The notes under the pieces are model-generated. The model had not been told where the DNA came from, did no database searches, and saw only the letters and a program-made list of their open reading frames with translations. The position numbers and the translations under genes are program-made. Below are positions 14,776 through 25,350 of a stretch of DNA of 64,000 nt, piece after piece; positions within the stretch are counted from its first letter, which is position 1, and each line of letters starts with the position of its first letter. This DNA is from Buchnera aphidicola (Aphis helianthi) (GTDB lineage Bacteria; Pseudomonadota; Gammaproteobacteria; Enterobacterales; Enterobacteriaceae): the NCBI RefSeq assembly GCF_005083845.1, contig NZ_CP034894.1:1-64000 (forward strand). The letters run 5' to 3'.

Positions 14776-15011
14776 TTGTATGCTGTTTAAGTTTTTTTAT
14801 TTCAATTTATCAGTATTGTATTAGTCCTTTTATGCAATCAAATTGTCGTTTTTATCCAACTTGTTCGACATATATGCTATTATCTTTACGTAAATTTGGT
14901 GTAATTAAAGGTATAATATTGACAGTTTTCCGTTTATTTAAATGTCATCCATTGCATTCAGGTGGATGCAATTTCATACCTACAAATATACAAGATAAAA
15001 GTGAATATTAA
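14754..15011 (+). CDS. yidD: membrane protein insertion efficiency factor YidD
   Basis: Small membrane-associated protein that in E. coli assists YidC-dependent insertion. The 85 residues contain an N-terminal hydrophobic segment and the family core YQYCISPFMQSNCRFYPTC followed by FRLFKCHPLHSGGCNFIP, including the conserved cysteines. The start ATG lies inside the rnpA 3' end behind a GGAG site, and yidC begins two bases after the stop, an arrangement identical to E. coli. Confidence 0.94.
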   Translation: MVKLSSIIVCCLSFFISIYQYCISPFMQSNCRFYPTCSTYMLLSLRKFGVIKGIILTVFRLFKCHPLHSGGCNFIPTNIQDKSEY

Positions 15012-15013
15012 TT

Positions 15014-16612
15014 ATGGAAGTACAGCGTAATTTTTTTATTTTTGCCTTTTTATTTATTTCCTTTTTACTTTGGCAGGAATGGCAAAAGCAATCATTTTTA
15101 AATGATTATCAAAATAAAAAAAATAGTATAGATTTCCATATTGATCCTGAAAAGAACAATCATCAAAATCAAATTATTATTAAAAACGATGTAATTCGTT
15201 TAGTTGTAAACATGTATGGTGGTGATATAGAAGAAGCTAGTTTACTAGCTTATAAAGATAAATTAAATTCTTCCAAACCACTAAAATTATTAGAAACAGC
15301 ATCAGATTTTGTGTATCAAGCACAAAGTGGATTAATTGGTAAAGATGGACCAGATAATGCAGAAAATTATATTAGACCACTTTATCATGCAAGAAAAAAC
15401 TTTTTTGAATTAGAAAATAATAAAGAAGAATTACGTGTGCCAATAAGTTTTATTAAAGATAATAATATTATTTATACTAAAACTTTTATTCTTAAATCAG
15501 GAAAATATGATGTACAAGTAGAATATAATATACATAATCTTAGTAATGATAATTTACAGCTGCGTATGTTTGGACAGTTAAAACAAACTATTAAACTTCC
15601 TAAACAACGTGATATTTATAGTGGTAATTTTGCTTTACAAACATTTCGAGGATCTGCATATTCAAGTACTGATTCAAAATATGAAAAATATAAATTTGAT
15701 AATATTTCTAAAAATCAACAATTACATATTTTAACTAAAAGTGGTTGGGTTGCAATGTTGCAACAATATTTTACTGTAGCTTGGATACCTGAAGAAGATG
15801 TAAATCTTAATACTATTTACACATCCTATATAAATCATAATATTGCTAGTATCGGATACAAATCACCTCTTATTAATATTCCCTCAAATTCTCAATCTAT
15901 TATAAAATCAAAGTTATGGATAGGACCAGCAATACAGAAAGAAATGGCATTAGTAGCCCCAAATTTAGATTTAACAGTAGATTATGGATGGCTTTGGTTT
16001 TTATCTCAACCATTATTTAAATTGTTAAGTATTTTATATAATCTCATAGGAAATTGGGGATTTTCTATTATTTTAATTACATTTATTATGAAAGCTATAA
16101 CTTATCCTTTAACAAAAGCACAATATGTTTCTATGGCTAAAATGCGAAAATTACAACCTAAAATTAATGAAATAAAGAAAAATTTTGGGAATAATAAACA
16201 GCGTATGAGTCAAGAAATGATGAATTTATATAAAAAAGAAAAGATTAATCCCTTAGGTGGTTGTTTACCTGTTTTTATACAAATGCCTATTTTTTTATCA
16301 CTTTATTATATGTTAATTGGATCTGTTGAACTTAGACACGCTCCTTTTTTATTATGGATTAAAGATTTGTCTAATCAAGATCCTTATTATGTTTTACCGA
16401 TTATTATGGGTATTACAATGTTTTTTATTCAAAAAACGTCGTCTAATAATATATCTGATCCATTACAAAAAAAAATAATGCATTTTATGCCTATTATTTT
16501 TACAGTATTTTTTTTATGGTTTCCATCTGGACTAGTTTTATACTATATTGTGAGTAATTTAGTGACTATTATCCAACAAAAAATTATTTTATTTAATTTA
16601 AAAAATGAATAA
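15014..16612 (+). CDS. yidC: membrane protein insertase YidC
   Basis: Inserts and folds inner-membrane proteins such as the ATP synthase Fo subunits encoded at 2-4 kb. The 532-residue product (E. coli 548) has the N-terminal signal-anchor helix, the large periplasmic domain (residues about 50-330; FGQLKQ, FALQTFRGSAYS) and the conserved five-helix core (NWGFSIILITF, PLGGCLPVFIQMPIFLSLYYML, FMPIIFTVFFLWFPSGLVLYY). The groove arginine of E. coli (R366, in ITFIVRGIMYPLT) is a lysine here (ITFIMKAITYPLT). The basic C-terminal tail is nearly gone, ending LFNLKNE, which may weaken ribosome contact; both points are comparison with E. coli from memory. Confidence 0.97.
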   Translation: MEVQRNFFIFAFLFISFLLWQEWQKQSFLNDYQNKKNSIDFHIDPEKNNHQNQIIIKNDVIRLVVNMYGGDIEEASLLAYKDKLNSSKPLKLLETASDFVYQAQSGLIGKDGPDNAENYIRPLYHARKNFFELENNKEELRVPISFIKDNNIIYTKTFILKSGKYDVQVEYNIHNLSNDNLQLRMFGQLKQTIKLPKQRDIYSGNFALQTFRGSAYSSTDSKYEKYKFDNISKNQQLHILTKSGWVAMLQQYFTVAWIPEEDVNLNTIYTSYINHNIASIGYKSPLINIPSNSQSIIKSKLWIGPAIQKEMALVAPNLDLTVDYGWLWFLSQPLFKLLSILYNLIGNWGFSIILITFIMKAITYPLTKAQYVSMAKMRKLQPKINEIKKNFGNNKQRMSQEMMNLYKKEKINPLGGCLPVFIQMPIFLSLYYMLIGSVELRHAPFLLWIKDLSNQDPYYVLPIIMGITMFFIQKTSSNNISDPLQKKIMHFMPIIFTVFFLWFPSGLVLYYIVSNLVTIIQQKIILFNLKNE

Positions 16613-16671
16613 TTTAAATAAAATTTTTTTCACTTTTAAAAGTTTTATCATTTTAAATAAGAAAGTATTTT

Positions 16672-18039
16672 ATGATACAAAAAGATACTATTGCTGCTCA
16701 AGTTACCTATCCAGGAAAAAGTTCTGTCGGAATAATACGAATTTCTGGAATTAATACAAAAAAAGTTGCTATAAAAATTTTAGGTAAAATACCTAAGCCA
16801 AGATTTGCTACTTATTCAAAATTTTTGAATGAAAATAATCAAATTTTAGATCACGGTATATCTTTGTGGTTTCCTGCTCCTTTTTCATTTACAGGTGAAG
16901 ATATATTAGAATTACAAGGTCATGGTAGTCCATTTATTATGGATTTATTAATGAAAAGAATTTTATCTGTAAAAAATACAAGATTAGCTAAACCAGGGGA
17001 ATTTTGTGAACGTGCTTTTTTAAATGGTAAAATTGATTTAATTCAAGCAGAAGCAATAGATGATTTAATTAATTCTGAAACTGAATCTATGGTTAAAGCT
17101 TCATTAAATTCCTTACAAGGAAATTTTTCGTATTATATACATAATTTAGTAAAAACACTTATTAAATTTCGTGTAGATATTGAATCAAGTATTGATTTTT
17201 CAGAAGAAGAAATAAATTTTAATTTTGATGATATTATTGATAACAACTTTCAAAAGTTAAATAATCAATTTTCAAAAATACAAAAAATCATTACAAATAA
17301 AAGTATTGTAAGAGAAGCTAAAAAAATTATAATTGTTGGTCCTCCTAATGCAGGAAAATCTAGTTTGTTGAATATCTTATCTTCATATAATCGAGCGATA
17401 GTTACTAATATTCCTGGCACGACACGTGATCTTATTCATGAACATATAAATATTAATGGTTTTTTATGTGAAATTATTGATACTGCAGGTTTTCATGATA
17501 CGCAAGATAAAATTGAAAAAATTGGTATTAATCGTGCTTGGGAAACCATTAAAACATCTGATCATATTCTATTTGTAATAGATAAAACAATAAGCGTTGA
17601 AAGTCAAAGAAAGATATCAAATGAATTTATTAAAAAAGTTAGATCTTATAATAATTCTATACAAATCACTTTTGTTTTAAATAAGAATGATTTACTGAAA
17701 GATGATTTTGGAGTAAAAAAAATAGAGAATTTTAATTTTATTAGTATTTCCGCTCTTACAGGTCAAGGAATAGATACATTAAAAAAATATCTTGTAAAAA
17801 TAGAAAACAACAAAGAAAAAGAAGGTTTATTTATTGCTAGAAGACGTCATGTACATCAAATTGAATTATCTTATTCTCAATTTTTAAAAGCAAAACAACA
17901 TTGGTTAAAATATAAAAATATTGAATTATTAGCAGAATCATTAAGCTTAATAAATAGATTAATAGGAGAGATTACAGGTTCTTTTACTTCAAATGATTTA
18001 TTAAATCGTATTTTTTCTACTTTTTGCATAGGGAAATAA
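16672..18039 (+). CDS. mnmE: tRNA modification GTPase MnmE (TrmE)
   Basis: GTPase that works with MnmG on U34 of tRNA. The 455 residues (E. coli 454) comprise the N-terminal formyl-THF-binding domain ([12 protein letters not shown]), a helical domain and an inserted G domain with G1 [13 protein letters not shown]2 PGTTRDL, G3 DTAGFHD and G4 NKND. The C terminus FCIGK carries the catalytic-fold cysteine motif. It ends the rpmH-yidC gene run and is convergent with tRNA-Phe. Identification is secure. Confidence 0.97.
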   Translation: MIQKDTIAAQVTYPGKSSVGIIRISGINTKKVAIKILGKIPKPRFATYSKFLNENNQILDHGISLWFPAPFSFTGEDILELQGHGSPFIMDLLMKRILSVKNTRLAKPGEFCERAFLNGKIDLIQAEAIDDLINSETESMVKASLNSLQGNFSYYIHNLVKTLIKFRVDIESSIDFSEEEINFNFDDIIDNNFQKLNNQFSKIQKIITNKSIVREAKKIIIVGPPNAGKSSLLNILSSYNRAIVTNIPGTTRDLIHEHININGFLCEIIDTAGFHDTQDKIEKIGINRAWETIKTSDHILFVIDKTISVESQRKISNEFIKKVRSYNNSIQITFVLNKNDLLKDDFGVKKIENFNFISISALTGQGIDTLKKYLVKIENNKEKEGLFIARRRHVHQIELSYSQFLKAKQHWLKYKNIELLAESLSLINRLIGEITGSFTSNDLLNRIFSTFCIGK

Positions 18040-18048
18040 AAAAATTTA

Positions 18049-18121
18049 TGCCCGGAGGCGGAATTGAACCACCGACACGGGGATTTTCAGTCCCCTGCTC
18101 TACCGACTGAGCTATCCGGGC
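18049..18121 (-). tRNA. tRNA-Phe (GAA)
   Basis: A 73-base cloverleaf on the minus strand: acceptor GCCCGGA pairs with TCCGGGC, the D arm is TAGCTCAGTCGGTAGAGCA-like, the anticodon loop CTGAAAA has a fully paired five-base stem, and the T loop is TTCAATT. The discriminator is A. No CCA is encoded, as T follows directly, so CCA must be added by nucleotidyltransferase. In E. coli pheU/pheV sit elsewhere. Confidence 0.97.
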
Positions 18122-18240
18122 ATTTTTTATATTAAATCATCAAAGTTAAAACTTTGTCAATACTTTTTTTTATAGCAATTAAACTTCAATTCTATTTTAA
18201 TAAATATTTAAAAAAAAAATCATTAAAAATAATTTTTACC

Positions 18241-18269
18241 CTTGAAAGTTTTCATAAACATCCCTATAT
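18241..18269 (+). promoter_or_regulatory. sigma-32 heat-shock promoter of groESL
   Basis: CTTGAAA (18241-18247), a 14-base spacer, then CCCTATAT (18262-18269). The -35 matches the RpoH consensus CTTGAAA exactly and the -10 matches CCCCATNT at all but one position. It is 111 bases before groES. rpoH itself is at 24.4 kb. This is the clearest regulated promoter in the window. Confidence 0.85.
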
Positions 18270-18380
18270 TTAATAATAAAGATAAAATATTAAATTATAA
18301 AATATTGAATTTAGATAACAATTTAAAAAATAATTTTTTTTAAAACAATTAAACAGGATTATTCACAGGAGTATTATCAT

Positions 18381-18671
18381 ATGAAAATTCGTCCATTGCA
18401 TGATCGTGTACTTGTAAAACGTCAAGAAGCAGAATCAAAATCTGCTGGTGGTATTGTTCTTACAGGTTCTGCTGCGGGTAAGTCAAATCGTGGCACAGTC
18501 ACAGCAGTTGGTAATGGTCGTGTTCTAGATAATGGAGAAATTAAACCATTAGATGTTAAAGTTGGAGATGTTGTAATTTTTAATGAAGGTTATGGTGCAA
18601 AAACAGAAAAAATTGATAATGAGGAATTATTAATTTTAACTGAAAGTGACATTTTAGCAATTGTTGAATAG
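18381..18671 (+). CDS. groES: co-chaperonin GroES
   Basis: Seven-fold lid of the GroEL chaperonin. The 96-residue product (E. coli 97) starts [29 protein letters not shown], including the mobile loop that docks on GroEL, and ends with the [11 protein letters not shown] strand. AGGAG lies just before the ATG. It is the promoter-proximal gene of groESL with a sigma-32 promoter 111 bases upstream. G+C content is visibly higher than in flanking genes, as expected of a strongly selected, heavily expressed gene. Confidence 0.98.
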   Translation: MKIRPLHDRVLVKRQEAESKSAGGIVLTGSAAGKSNRGTVTAVGNGRVLDNGEIKPLDVKVGDVVIFNEGYGAKTEKIDNEELLILTESDILAIVE

Positions 18672-18707
18672 TAAACTATGCTATATCCATAAAAAAAATA
18701 TATTTAA

Positions 18708-20366
<1,659 letters not shown>

Positions 20367-20406
20367 AAATTTTTTAGTTAATCAGTACTTAAATTAATTT
20401 AAAAAT

Positions 20407-20440
20407 TTCTTTCCTCAGATATATTTTTCTGAGGAAAGAA
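20407..20440 (+). terminator. hairpin terminator of groESL
   Basis: A perfect 13-bp stem (20407-20419 with 20428-20440) and an 8-base loop lie 40 bases after the groEL stop, with CCTC/GAGG in the stem. Only a weak T-rich stretch follows. It is probably the 3' end of the groESL transcript, serving as terminator or as exonuclease block. Confidence 0.7.
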
Positions 20441-20584
20441 TTGATTATTAATGAAAATCAAAAATATAAATTGAATTATTAATTTAAAACATAATAAATA
20501 TATTTTTTAATATTATTAGTAAGATTTTATTTTTTTATTAGAAATTCAATAATTTAGTGGTAAATAAATTTTTATAGAGGTTTT

Positions 20585-21154
20585 ATGAGAGTTTATCAAA
20601 GTAATAATTTTCGTATTGGTTATAAAATTATTTTTGAAAAAGAACCTTGTTTAATAGAGTCTAGTGAATTTGTTAAACCTGGAAAAGGTCAGGCATTTGT
20701 TCGTGTAAAATTAAGAAAATTACTAACAAATCAATTAATAGAAAAAACATTTAAATCAACAGATTCATTGGAAATAGCTGATATTTCAGAATATAAATTA
20801 TCTTATTTATATAATGATGGTATTTTTTGGTATTTTATTAATAATGATACTTTTGAAGATTTATCTGTAGAAAAAAAAATTATTGGTTCAAATATACAAT
20901 GGTTATTAGAGCAAGATACATGTATTATTACATTTTGGAACAATAAACCAATTTTCATTACACCTAATATTTTTGTTGAATTAAAAGTAATAGATACAGA
21001 ATCAACTGTAAAAGGAGATACTATTAATACTAGTACTAAATTAGCAAAAGTAAGTACTGGTGCAATTGTAAAAGTTCCATTATTTGTACAAGTTGGATCT
21101 TGGATTAAAGTAGATACGAGATCCGGTGAGTATATAGCTAGAGTTAATAAATAA
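20585..21154 (+). CDS. efp: translation elongation factor P
   Basis: Relieves ribosome stalling at polyproline by entering next to the P site. The 189 residues (E. coli 188) keep the three OB-like domains. The lysine that E. coli beta-lysylates is present as K34 in [10 protein letters not shown]; the EpmA/EpmB modification genes are not in this window, so modification status is open. AGAGG lies before the ATG. The groESL-efp adjacency is shared with E. coli, where a few genes including epmB intervene. It is convergent with dnaC with an 11-base gap. Confidence 0.97.
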   Translation: MRVYQSNNFRIGYKIIFEKEPCLIESSEFVKPGKGQAFVRVKLRKLLTNQLIEKTFKSTDSLEIADISEYKLSYLYNDGIFWYFINNDTFEDLSVEKKIIGSNIQWLLEQDTCIITFWNNKPIFITPNIFVELKVIDTESTVKGDTINTSTKLAKVSTGAIVKVPLFVQVGSWIKVDTRSGEYIARVNK

Positions 21155-21165
21155 ATAATAACGAA

Positions 21166-21906
21166 TTAGTATTCGTCACCTTTTACATATTGTCTATAAC
21201 TTTCCCATTCAAATGTTAACCATAAACTATTACCTAATCGCATTCTATCAATTACTCGTTCTCCTAATAAACTTTTCATACCCTTATGATCTAAATTAGA
21301 TAACATACCGGTAGATCGTTTAGATGAGGATCTCCTATCAACTATTTGATTAATTATTACTTTTTCATATCTAGATTCAGTTTGCATACCAATTTCATCA
21401 ATCATTAATAGATCAACACTACTAAGGTTATGTAATAAATTTTCTTCAGTAATGTTACTAGTACCACTAAATGTACCTTTCATATTAGACATTAAATCTG
21501 CAACTGTTACAATTAAAATACTTTTTCCATGTAAAATTAAATAATTGCCTATAGCTGATGCTAAATGATTTTTACCAGTTCCAGGCCGTCCTGAAAAAAT
21601 AAAACTTGCAATATTTTCATTAAATTCTTCAGCATAGCGTTTCGCTGCTTTAAGTACTTTTCTTTGTCCTTCATGTTCTATTTTATAATTTTCAAATGAA
21701 CAATTCATATATAATTCACGAATGCCAGATCTACCTAAAACTCTTTGCATTTTCATTGCTTTGTTTTCACGTAATATTGATTCTGAAGATATCCTTCCTT
21801 GTTCCTGGTTCCAAGCTAATAAATCTTGATCATTTTCAAATTTAGGTTTTATATTGTTAGGCATAATACGTTGGAGACGTTTAAAAAATTCAGTATAAAA
21901 TGTCAT
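21166..21906 (-). CDS. dnaC: DNA replication protein DnaC (helicase loader)
   Basis: AAA+ factor that loads DnaB onto single-stranded DNA at oriC or at restart forks. The 246 residues (E. coli 245) contain the N-terminal DnaB-binding segment, Walker A SGRPGTGKNHLASAIG, Walker B VDLLMIDEIGMQTES and the arginine-finger region RVIDRMRLGNSLW. Its ATG overlaps the dnaT stop by one base, so the dnaT-dnaC pair is translationally coupled as in E. coli. Conservation is high across the whole protein. Confidence 0.97.
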   Translation of the reverse strand: MTFYTEFFKRLQRIMPNNIKPKFENDQDLLAWNQEQGRISSESILRENKAMKMQRVLGRSGIRELYMNCSFENYKIEHEGQRKVLKAAKRYAEEFNENIASFIFSGRPGTGKNHLASAIGNYLILHGKSILIVTVADLMSNMKGTFSGTSNITEENLLHNLSSVDLLMIDEIGMQTESRYEKVIINQIVDRRSSSKRSTGMLSNLDHKGMKSLLGERVIDRMRLGNSLWLTFEWESYRQYVKGDEY

Positions 21907-22400
21907 TATTTTCCTCTAAATCCATGGGGTGTTTTTTGATCAGGAACTGGTATATAAGTGATATCTTTTTGTTTTTGAATTAAATTAAAAGAACGAGTTC
22001 TTTGTAAACTTCTTGCTAATTTTTGTTCCCATTGTACATGATAAAAAAAACAACGTTCAGCTTGCCAATAAGAAATAAAAGCAGCAAGTTCATGTTTAGA
22101 GACGTCTTCTTCTAATATTATTCCCCATAAAGCTGCTTTTCGAATAAAATCTTTTTCAGGAGTCCATTTGGAATGCATAGAAAATTTTTGTTTTATTTTT
22201 TCTTCTTGTTGTATATCTTTTTGTTCAAAATTGTTTTCAAGATTAAATATTTTTGTTAATACTGATGGAGTTATAACATAAAATAAAATTTTTTTATTTT
22301 TTGATATAGCTAGAGTTCCATTTTTAGTTGTTTTTATAATTTGAACAGGGTTTTTGCAAAACAAATCTAAACTTATATTTTTAGAAATTAAAATTTTCAT
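21906..22400 (-). CDS. dnaT: primosomal protein DnaT (protein i)
   Basis: Primosome component acting with PriA/PriB to load DnaBC at stalled forks. The 164-residue product (E. coli 179) is shortened in the Lys-rich centre but retains the DnaT C-terminal domain: KWTPEKDFIRKAALWGIIL, ELAAFISYWQAERCFFYHVQWEQKLARSL and the PDQKTPHGFRGK tail. It is the promoter-proximal member of the dnaT-dnaC pair and lies 33 bases after rsmD on the same strand. Identity rests on the C-terminal half and on context. Confidence 0.94.
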   Translation of the reverse strand: MKILISKNISLDLFCKNPVQIIKTTKNGTLAISKNKKILFYVITPSVLTKIFNLENNFEQKDIQQEEKIKQKFSMHSKWTPEKDFIRKAALWGIILEEDVSKHELAAFISYWQAERCFFYHVQWEQKLARSLQRTRSFNLIQKQKDITYIPVPDQKTPHGFRGK

Positions 22401-22433
22401 AAAAATTTGATCCTATTAAATTTATTAATATTT

Positions 22434-23021
22434 TTAAATATTAATTTTTTTTATTTTAAAAACATAAAGATAGCATGCAATTTGACTGGTTATTTTTTTT
22501 TTATATAAAACAAAATTATGTGATATTATTAAAGATTGATTTCTTTTTACTTCTATATAAATTATTGAGTTATTTTTGATCCAATTTTTTTTCTCTAGAA
22601 GAATAATAGTTTTTTCTACTAATTCGGTATTATATGGTGGATCTATAAATATTATGTCATATGGTTTTTTTGGTTTTATTAACCAATCTAAGGTATTTGT
22701 ATGTATAATTTCTAGATTAGATATATTTAATTTTTTTTTATTTTGTATTAATGAAAGTACAGTTTTTTTATTTATTTCTAACAACGTAACAAATTTAGCA
22801 TATCGAGATATAGCTTCTAATCCTAATGCACCACTACCTGCAAAACAATCTAGACAACGAGCATTTTGAATGTATTTTGATAACCAATTAAAAAGTGTTT
22901 CTTTTATTCGATTAGTTGTTGGACGTATACTAAAATTATCTTTAAAAGATAATTTTCTTCCCTTTAGCTTACCTGAAATAATATAAACTTTTCCCTTTTT
23001 TTTAAAAAAAGAATTATACAT
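22434..23021 (-). CDS. rsmD: 16S rRNA (guanine966-N2)-methyltransferase RsmD
   Basis: SAM-dependent methyltransferase that modifies G966 in the 30S subunit. The 195 residues (E. coli 198) show the family N terminus ISGKLKGRKLSF, the RPTTNRIKETLFNWL block, the SAM motif CLDCFAGSGALGLEA and the catalytic motif IIFIDPPYNTE. It is divergent from ftsY, exactly as in E. coli. The C-terminal quarter is Lys/Ile-rich and loosely conserved. Confidence 0.95.
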   Translation of the reverse strand: MYNSFFKKKGKVYIISGKLKGRKLSFKDNFSIRPTTNRIKETLFNWLSKYIQNARCLDCFAGSGALGLEAISRYAKFVTLLEINKKTVLSLIQNKKKLNISNLEIIHTNTLDWLIKPKKPYDIIFIDPPYNTELVEKTIILLEKKNWIKNNSIIYIEVKRNQSLIISHNFVLYKKKITSQIACYLYVFKIKKINI

Positions 23022-23152
23022 TTTATTAGAGTATCTGTGTTAGTAATATAATTTATTTTATTATTAAATATAATTTAAATAAATATTTAATTTTGAATTT
23101 TTTAAAGTATAAAGTAAATAATTTTTACTTTTTTAGTTAAGGAGTTAGTTAA

Positions 23153-24217
23153 ATGAACGATAATAAAAAAAATAATTTATTTTCTTGGATTAATTCAAAA
23201 ATAATCAAAAAAAATAAAATTGATTTAAATAAACATGAAAGAGATAAACAAATAAGTACTAAAGATTCTATAAAAACAAACGATAAAAATAATACAAAAA
23301 TAAATTTTTTTTTTAAATTAAAAGAAAGTTTAAAAAAAACTAAAAATTTTTTTGGTAACAGTATTAGTCGTATTTTTTCTATAAAGCATATAGATAATGA
23401 TTTATTTGAAGAATTAGAAGATACTATGATCTTGTCTGATATTGGTATAACAACTACTGAAAAGATCATTCAGGGATTAATTAAAGATACTAGTCGTAAA
23501 GAGTTAAAAAATCCAAAGTCAGTGTATTTTCTTTTAAAAGAGCGAATGCATATAATTTTAAAAAAAGTGGAAGTTCCTCTATTAATTTCAAATAAAATGC
23601 CATTTGTTATATTAATAGTAGGTGTGAATGGTACAGGAAAAACTACAACTGCTTTAAAATTAGCAAAAAAATATAAGTTAGATGGAAAATCTGTCATGCT
23701 AGCAGCAGCAGATACATTTCGAGCTGCAGCAATAGATCAACTACAAACATTAGGAAAGATACATAATATTCCAGTTATAGCACAAGTTTTAGGAACAGAT
23801 CCGGCTGCAGTAGCATTTGACGCGTTAAAATCTGCTATTTCTAAAAAAGTTGATGTTTTAATCATTGATACAGCAGGAAGGTTACATAATAAACAGTATT
23901 TGTTAGAAGAATTAAAAAAAATAATTAGAGTTGTTAAAAAGTTAAATGTATCTGCTCCACATGAAATAATATTAGTAATTGATGCATGTAATGGACAAAA
24001 TACAATTAAACAAACTGAAATATTTCATAAAGAACTTAATTTAACTGGATTAATTATCACAAAATTAGATGGAACAGCAAAAGGAGGAGTAATTTTTGCG
24101 CTATCAGATCAATTTTCAATTCCTATTCGTTATATTGGTACTGGTGAAAAATCAACTGATTTAGTTACTTTTAATAGTAATGATTTTATCAATTCTATTT
24201 TTCATAGTATTAAATAA
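23153..24217 (+). CDS. ftsY: signal recognition particle receptor FtsY
   Basis: GTPase that docks SRP-ribosome complexes at the inner membrane. The 354-residue product is much shorter than E. coli FtsY (about 497): the long acidic A domain is reduced to about 60 Lys/Asn-rich residues, while the N domain (from DNDLFEELEDTMILSDIG) and the G domain are complete, with G1 GVNGTGKTTT, the DTFRAAAIDQL motif, G3 DTAGRLH and G4 TKLDGTAKGG. A run of ten T is present at 23305-23314. In E. coli ftsE and ftsX separate it from rpoH; both are missing here. Confidence 0.97.
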   Translation: MNDNKKNNLFSWINSKIIKKNKIDLNKHERDKQISTKDSIKTNDKNNTKINFFFKLKESLKKTKNFFGNSISRIFSIKHIDNDLFEELEDTMILSDIGITTTEKIIQGLIKDTSRKELKNPKSVYFLLKERMHIILKKVEVPLLISNKMPFVILIVGVNGTGKTTTALKLAKKYKLDGKSVMLAAADTFRAAAIDQLQTLGKIHNIPVIAQVLGTDPAAVAFDALKSAISKKVDVLIIDTAGRLHNKQYLLEELKKIIRVVKKLNVSAPHEIILVIDACNGQNTIKQTEIFHKELNLTGLIITKLDGTAKGGVIFALSDQFSIPIRYIGTGEKSTDLVTFNSNDFINSIFHSIK

Positions 24218-24386
24218 TTTTTTTATAAATTTCAAAAAAATATAATTTACATCATTAATTTTGTTTATATATTAATATAGATAATATTTATATAAGTTTT
24301 TGATTTTAAATTTTAATTAAAGTATGATGCAAAGATCCCACATACTTATAATTAATTTAATATATTTTGTTTATGCGGGAATTAAC

Positions 24387-25247
24387 ATGACTAATAAAGT
24401 ACAGATTTTGTCTGTAACATCGTTAGGTAATTTAGATGCTTATATTAGAATAGCTAATTTGTGGCCTATGTTATCTATCGAAGAAGAAAAATTATTAACT
24501 CAACGTTTACGTTACAATGGTGACTTAGATGCTGCTAAAACTTTAATTCTTTCTCATCTTCGATTTGTTATTCATATTTCACGTAATTATTCCGGATATG
24601 GTTTACTTCAAGCGGATTTAATACAAGAGGGAAATATAGGTTTAATGAAGGCGGTTAGGAGATTTAATCCAGAAATTGGAGTACGGTTAGTTTCTTTTGC
24701 TGTTCATTGGATCAAATCTGAAATACATGAATATGTACTTAGAAATTGGCGAATTGTAAAAGTAGCTACTACGAAATCTCAAAGAAAATTATTTTTTAAT
24801 TTACGAAAAAGTAAAAATAGATTAGGTTGGTTTAATAAAGAAGAAATTGAAATAGTTGCTAGAGAATTAGGAGTGAGCATTGCAGATGTTAAAGAAATGG
24901 AGTCTCGTATGTCAGCTCAGGATGTAACTTTTAATCCATTTCCTGATGAAGATTTAAAAGATGGTAAAAATAATTTAAATATGCCGTATTTACAAGATAA
25001 AACATCTAATTTTGCCAATGGATTTGAACAAGATAATTGGGATCAGCATGCAACACATAAGTTAAGCAATGCTTTATTAAGATTAGATAAACGTAGTCGT
25101 GATATTATCCGATCTAGATGGTTACTTGATAATAATAAAAAAAATACTCTGCAAGCATTGGCAAATAATTATGGAATTTCTGCAGAACGAGTACGGCAAT
25201 TAGAAAAAAACGCTATGAAAAAGTTAAAAATAGCTATAGAAAATTAA
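24387..25247 (+). CDS. rpoH: RNA polymerase sigma-32 factor RpoH
   Basis: Heat-shock sigma factor. I start it at 24387 ([19 protein letters not shown]), which aligns with the E. coli N terminus and has GGGA nine bases upstream; an in-frame ATG at 24324 would add 21 unrelated residues. The product is 286 residues (E. coli 284), with region 2 ([25 protein letters not shown]), the RpoH box [12 protein letters not shown] and the region 4 helix-turn-helix ([18 protein letters not shown]). A matching promoter is seen upstream of groES. The 169 bases before it are where E. coli has ftsEX. Confidence 0.97.
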   Translation: MTNKVQILSVTSLGNLDAYIRIANLWPMLSIEEEKLLTQRLRYNGDLDAAKTLILSHLRFVIHISRNYSGYGLLQADLIQEGNIGLMKAVRRFNPEIGVRLVSFAVHWIKSEIHEYVLRNWRIVKVATTKSQRKLFFNLRKSKNRLGWFNKEEIEIVARELGVSIADVKEMESRMSAQDVTFNPFPDEDLKDGKNNLNMPYLQDKTSNFANGFEQDNWDQHATHKLSNALLRLDKRSRDIIRSRWLLDNNKKNTLQALANNYGISAERVRQLEKNAMKKLKIAIEN

Positions 25248-25283
25248 ATTAAACTAATTATTAGTTATAGTATAATTTTATAT

Positions 25284-25330
25284 AGAGTATGAGACTATTT
25301 TATAAAATTAAAAACTCATACTCTTTTATA
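25284..25330. terminator. bidirectional terminator between rpoH and glmS
   Basis: AGAGTATGAG (25284-25293) pairs with CTCATACTCT (25315-25324), a perfect 10-bp stem with a 21-base loop, between convergent rpoH and glmS. A T/A tract follows in the plus direction. Placement at equal distance from both stops fits termination of both transcripts. Confidence 0.7.
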
Positions 25331-25350
25331 TATAACATCAATATAAATTT

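Noticed and set aside
16632-16643. ACTTTTAAAAGT palindrome before mnmE
   Set aside because: Twelve-base A/T-rich palindromes are frequent here; too weak to call a terminator or operator.
18122-18380. Remnant of fxsA, the E. coli neighbour of groES
   Set aside because: No residual frame or recognisable residues; only the sigma-32 promoter and the groES ribosome site stand out.
23149-23469. 106-codon minus-strand frame opposite ftsY
   Set aside because: Phe/Leu/Ser-rich complement of a Lys/Asn-rich coding segment, an expected artefact of A/T bias.
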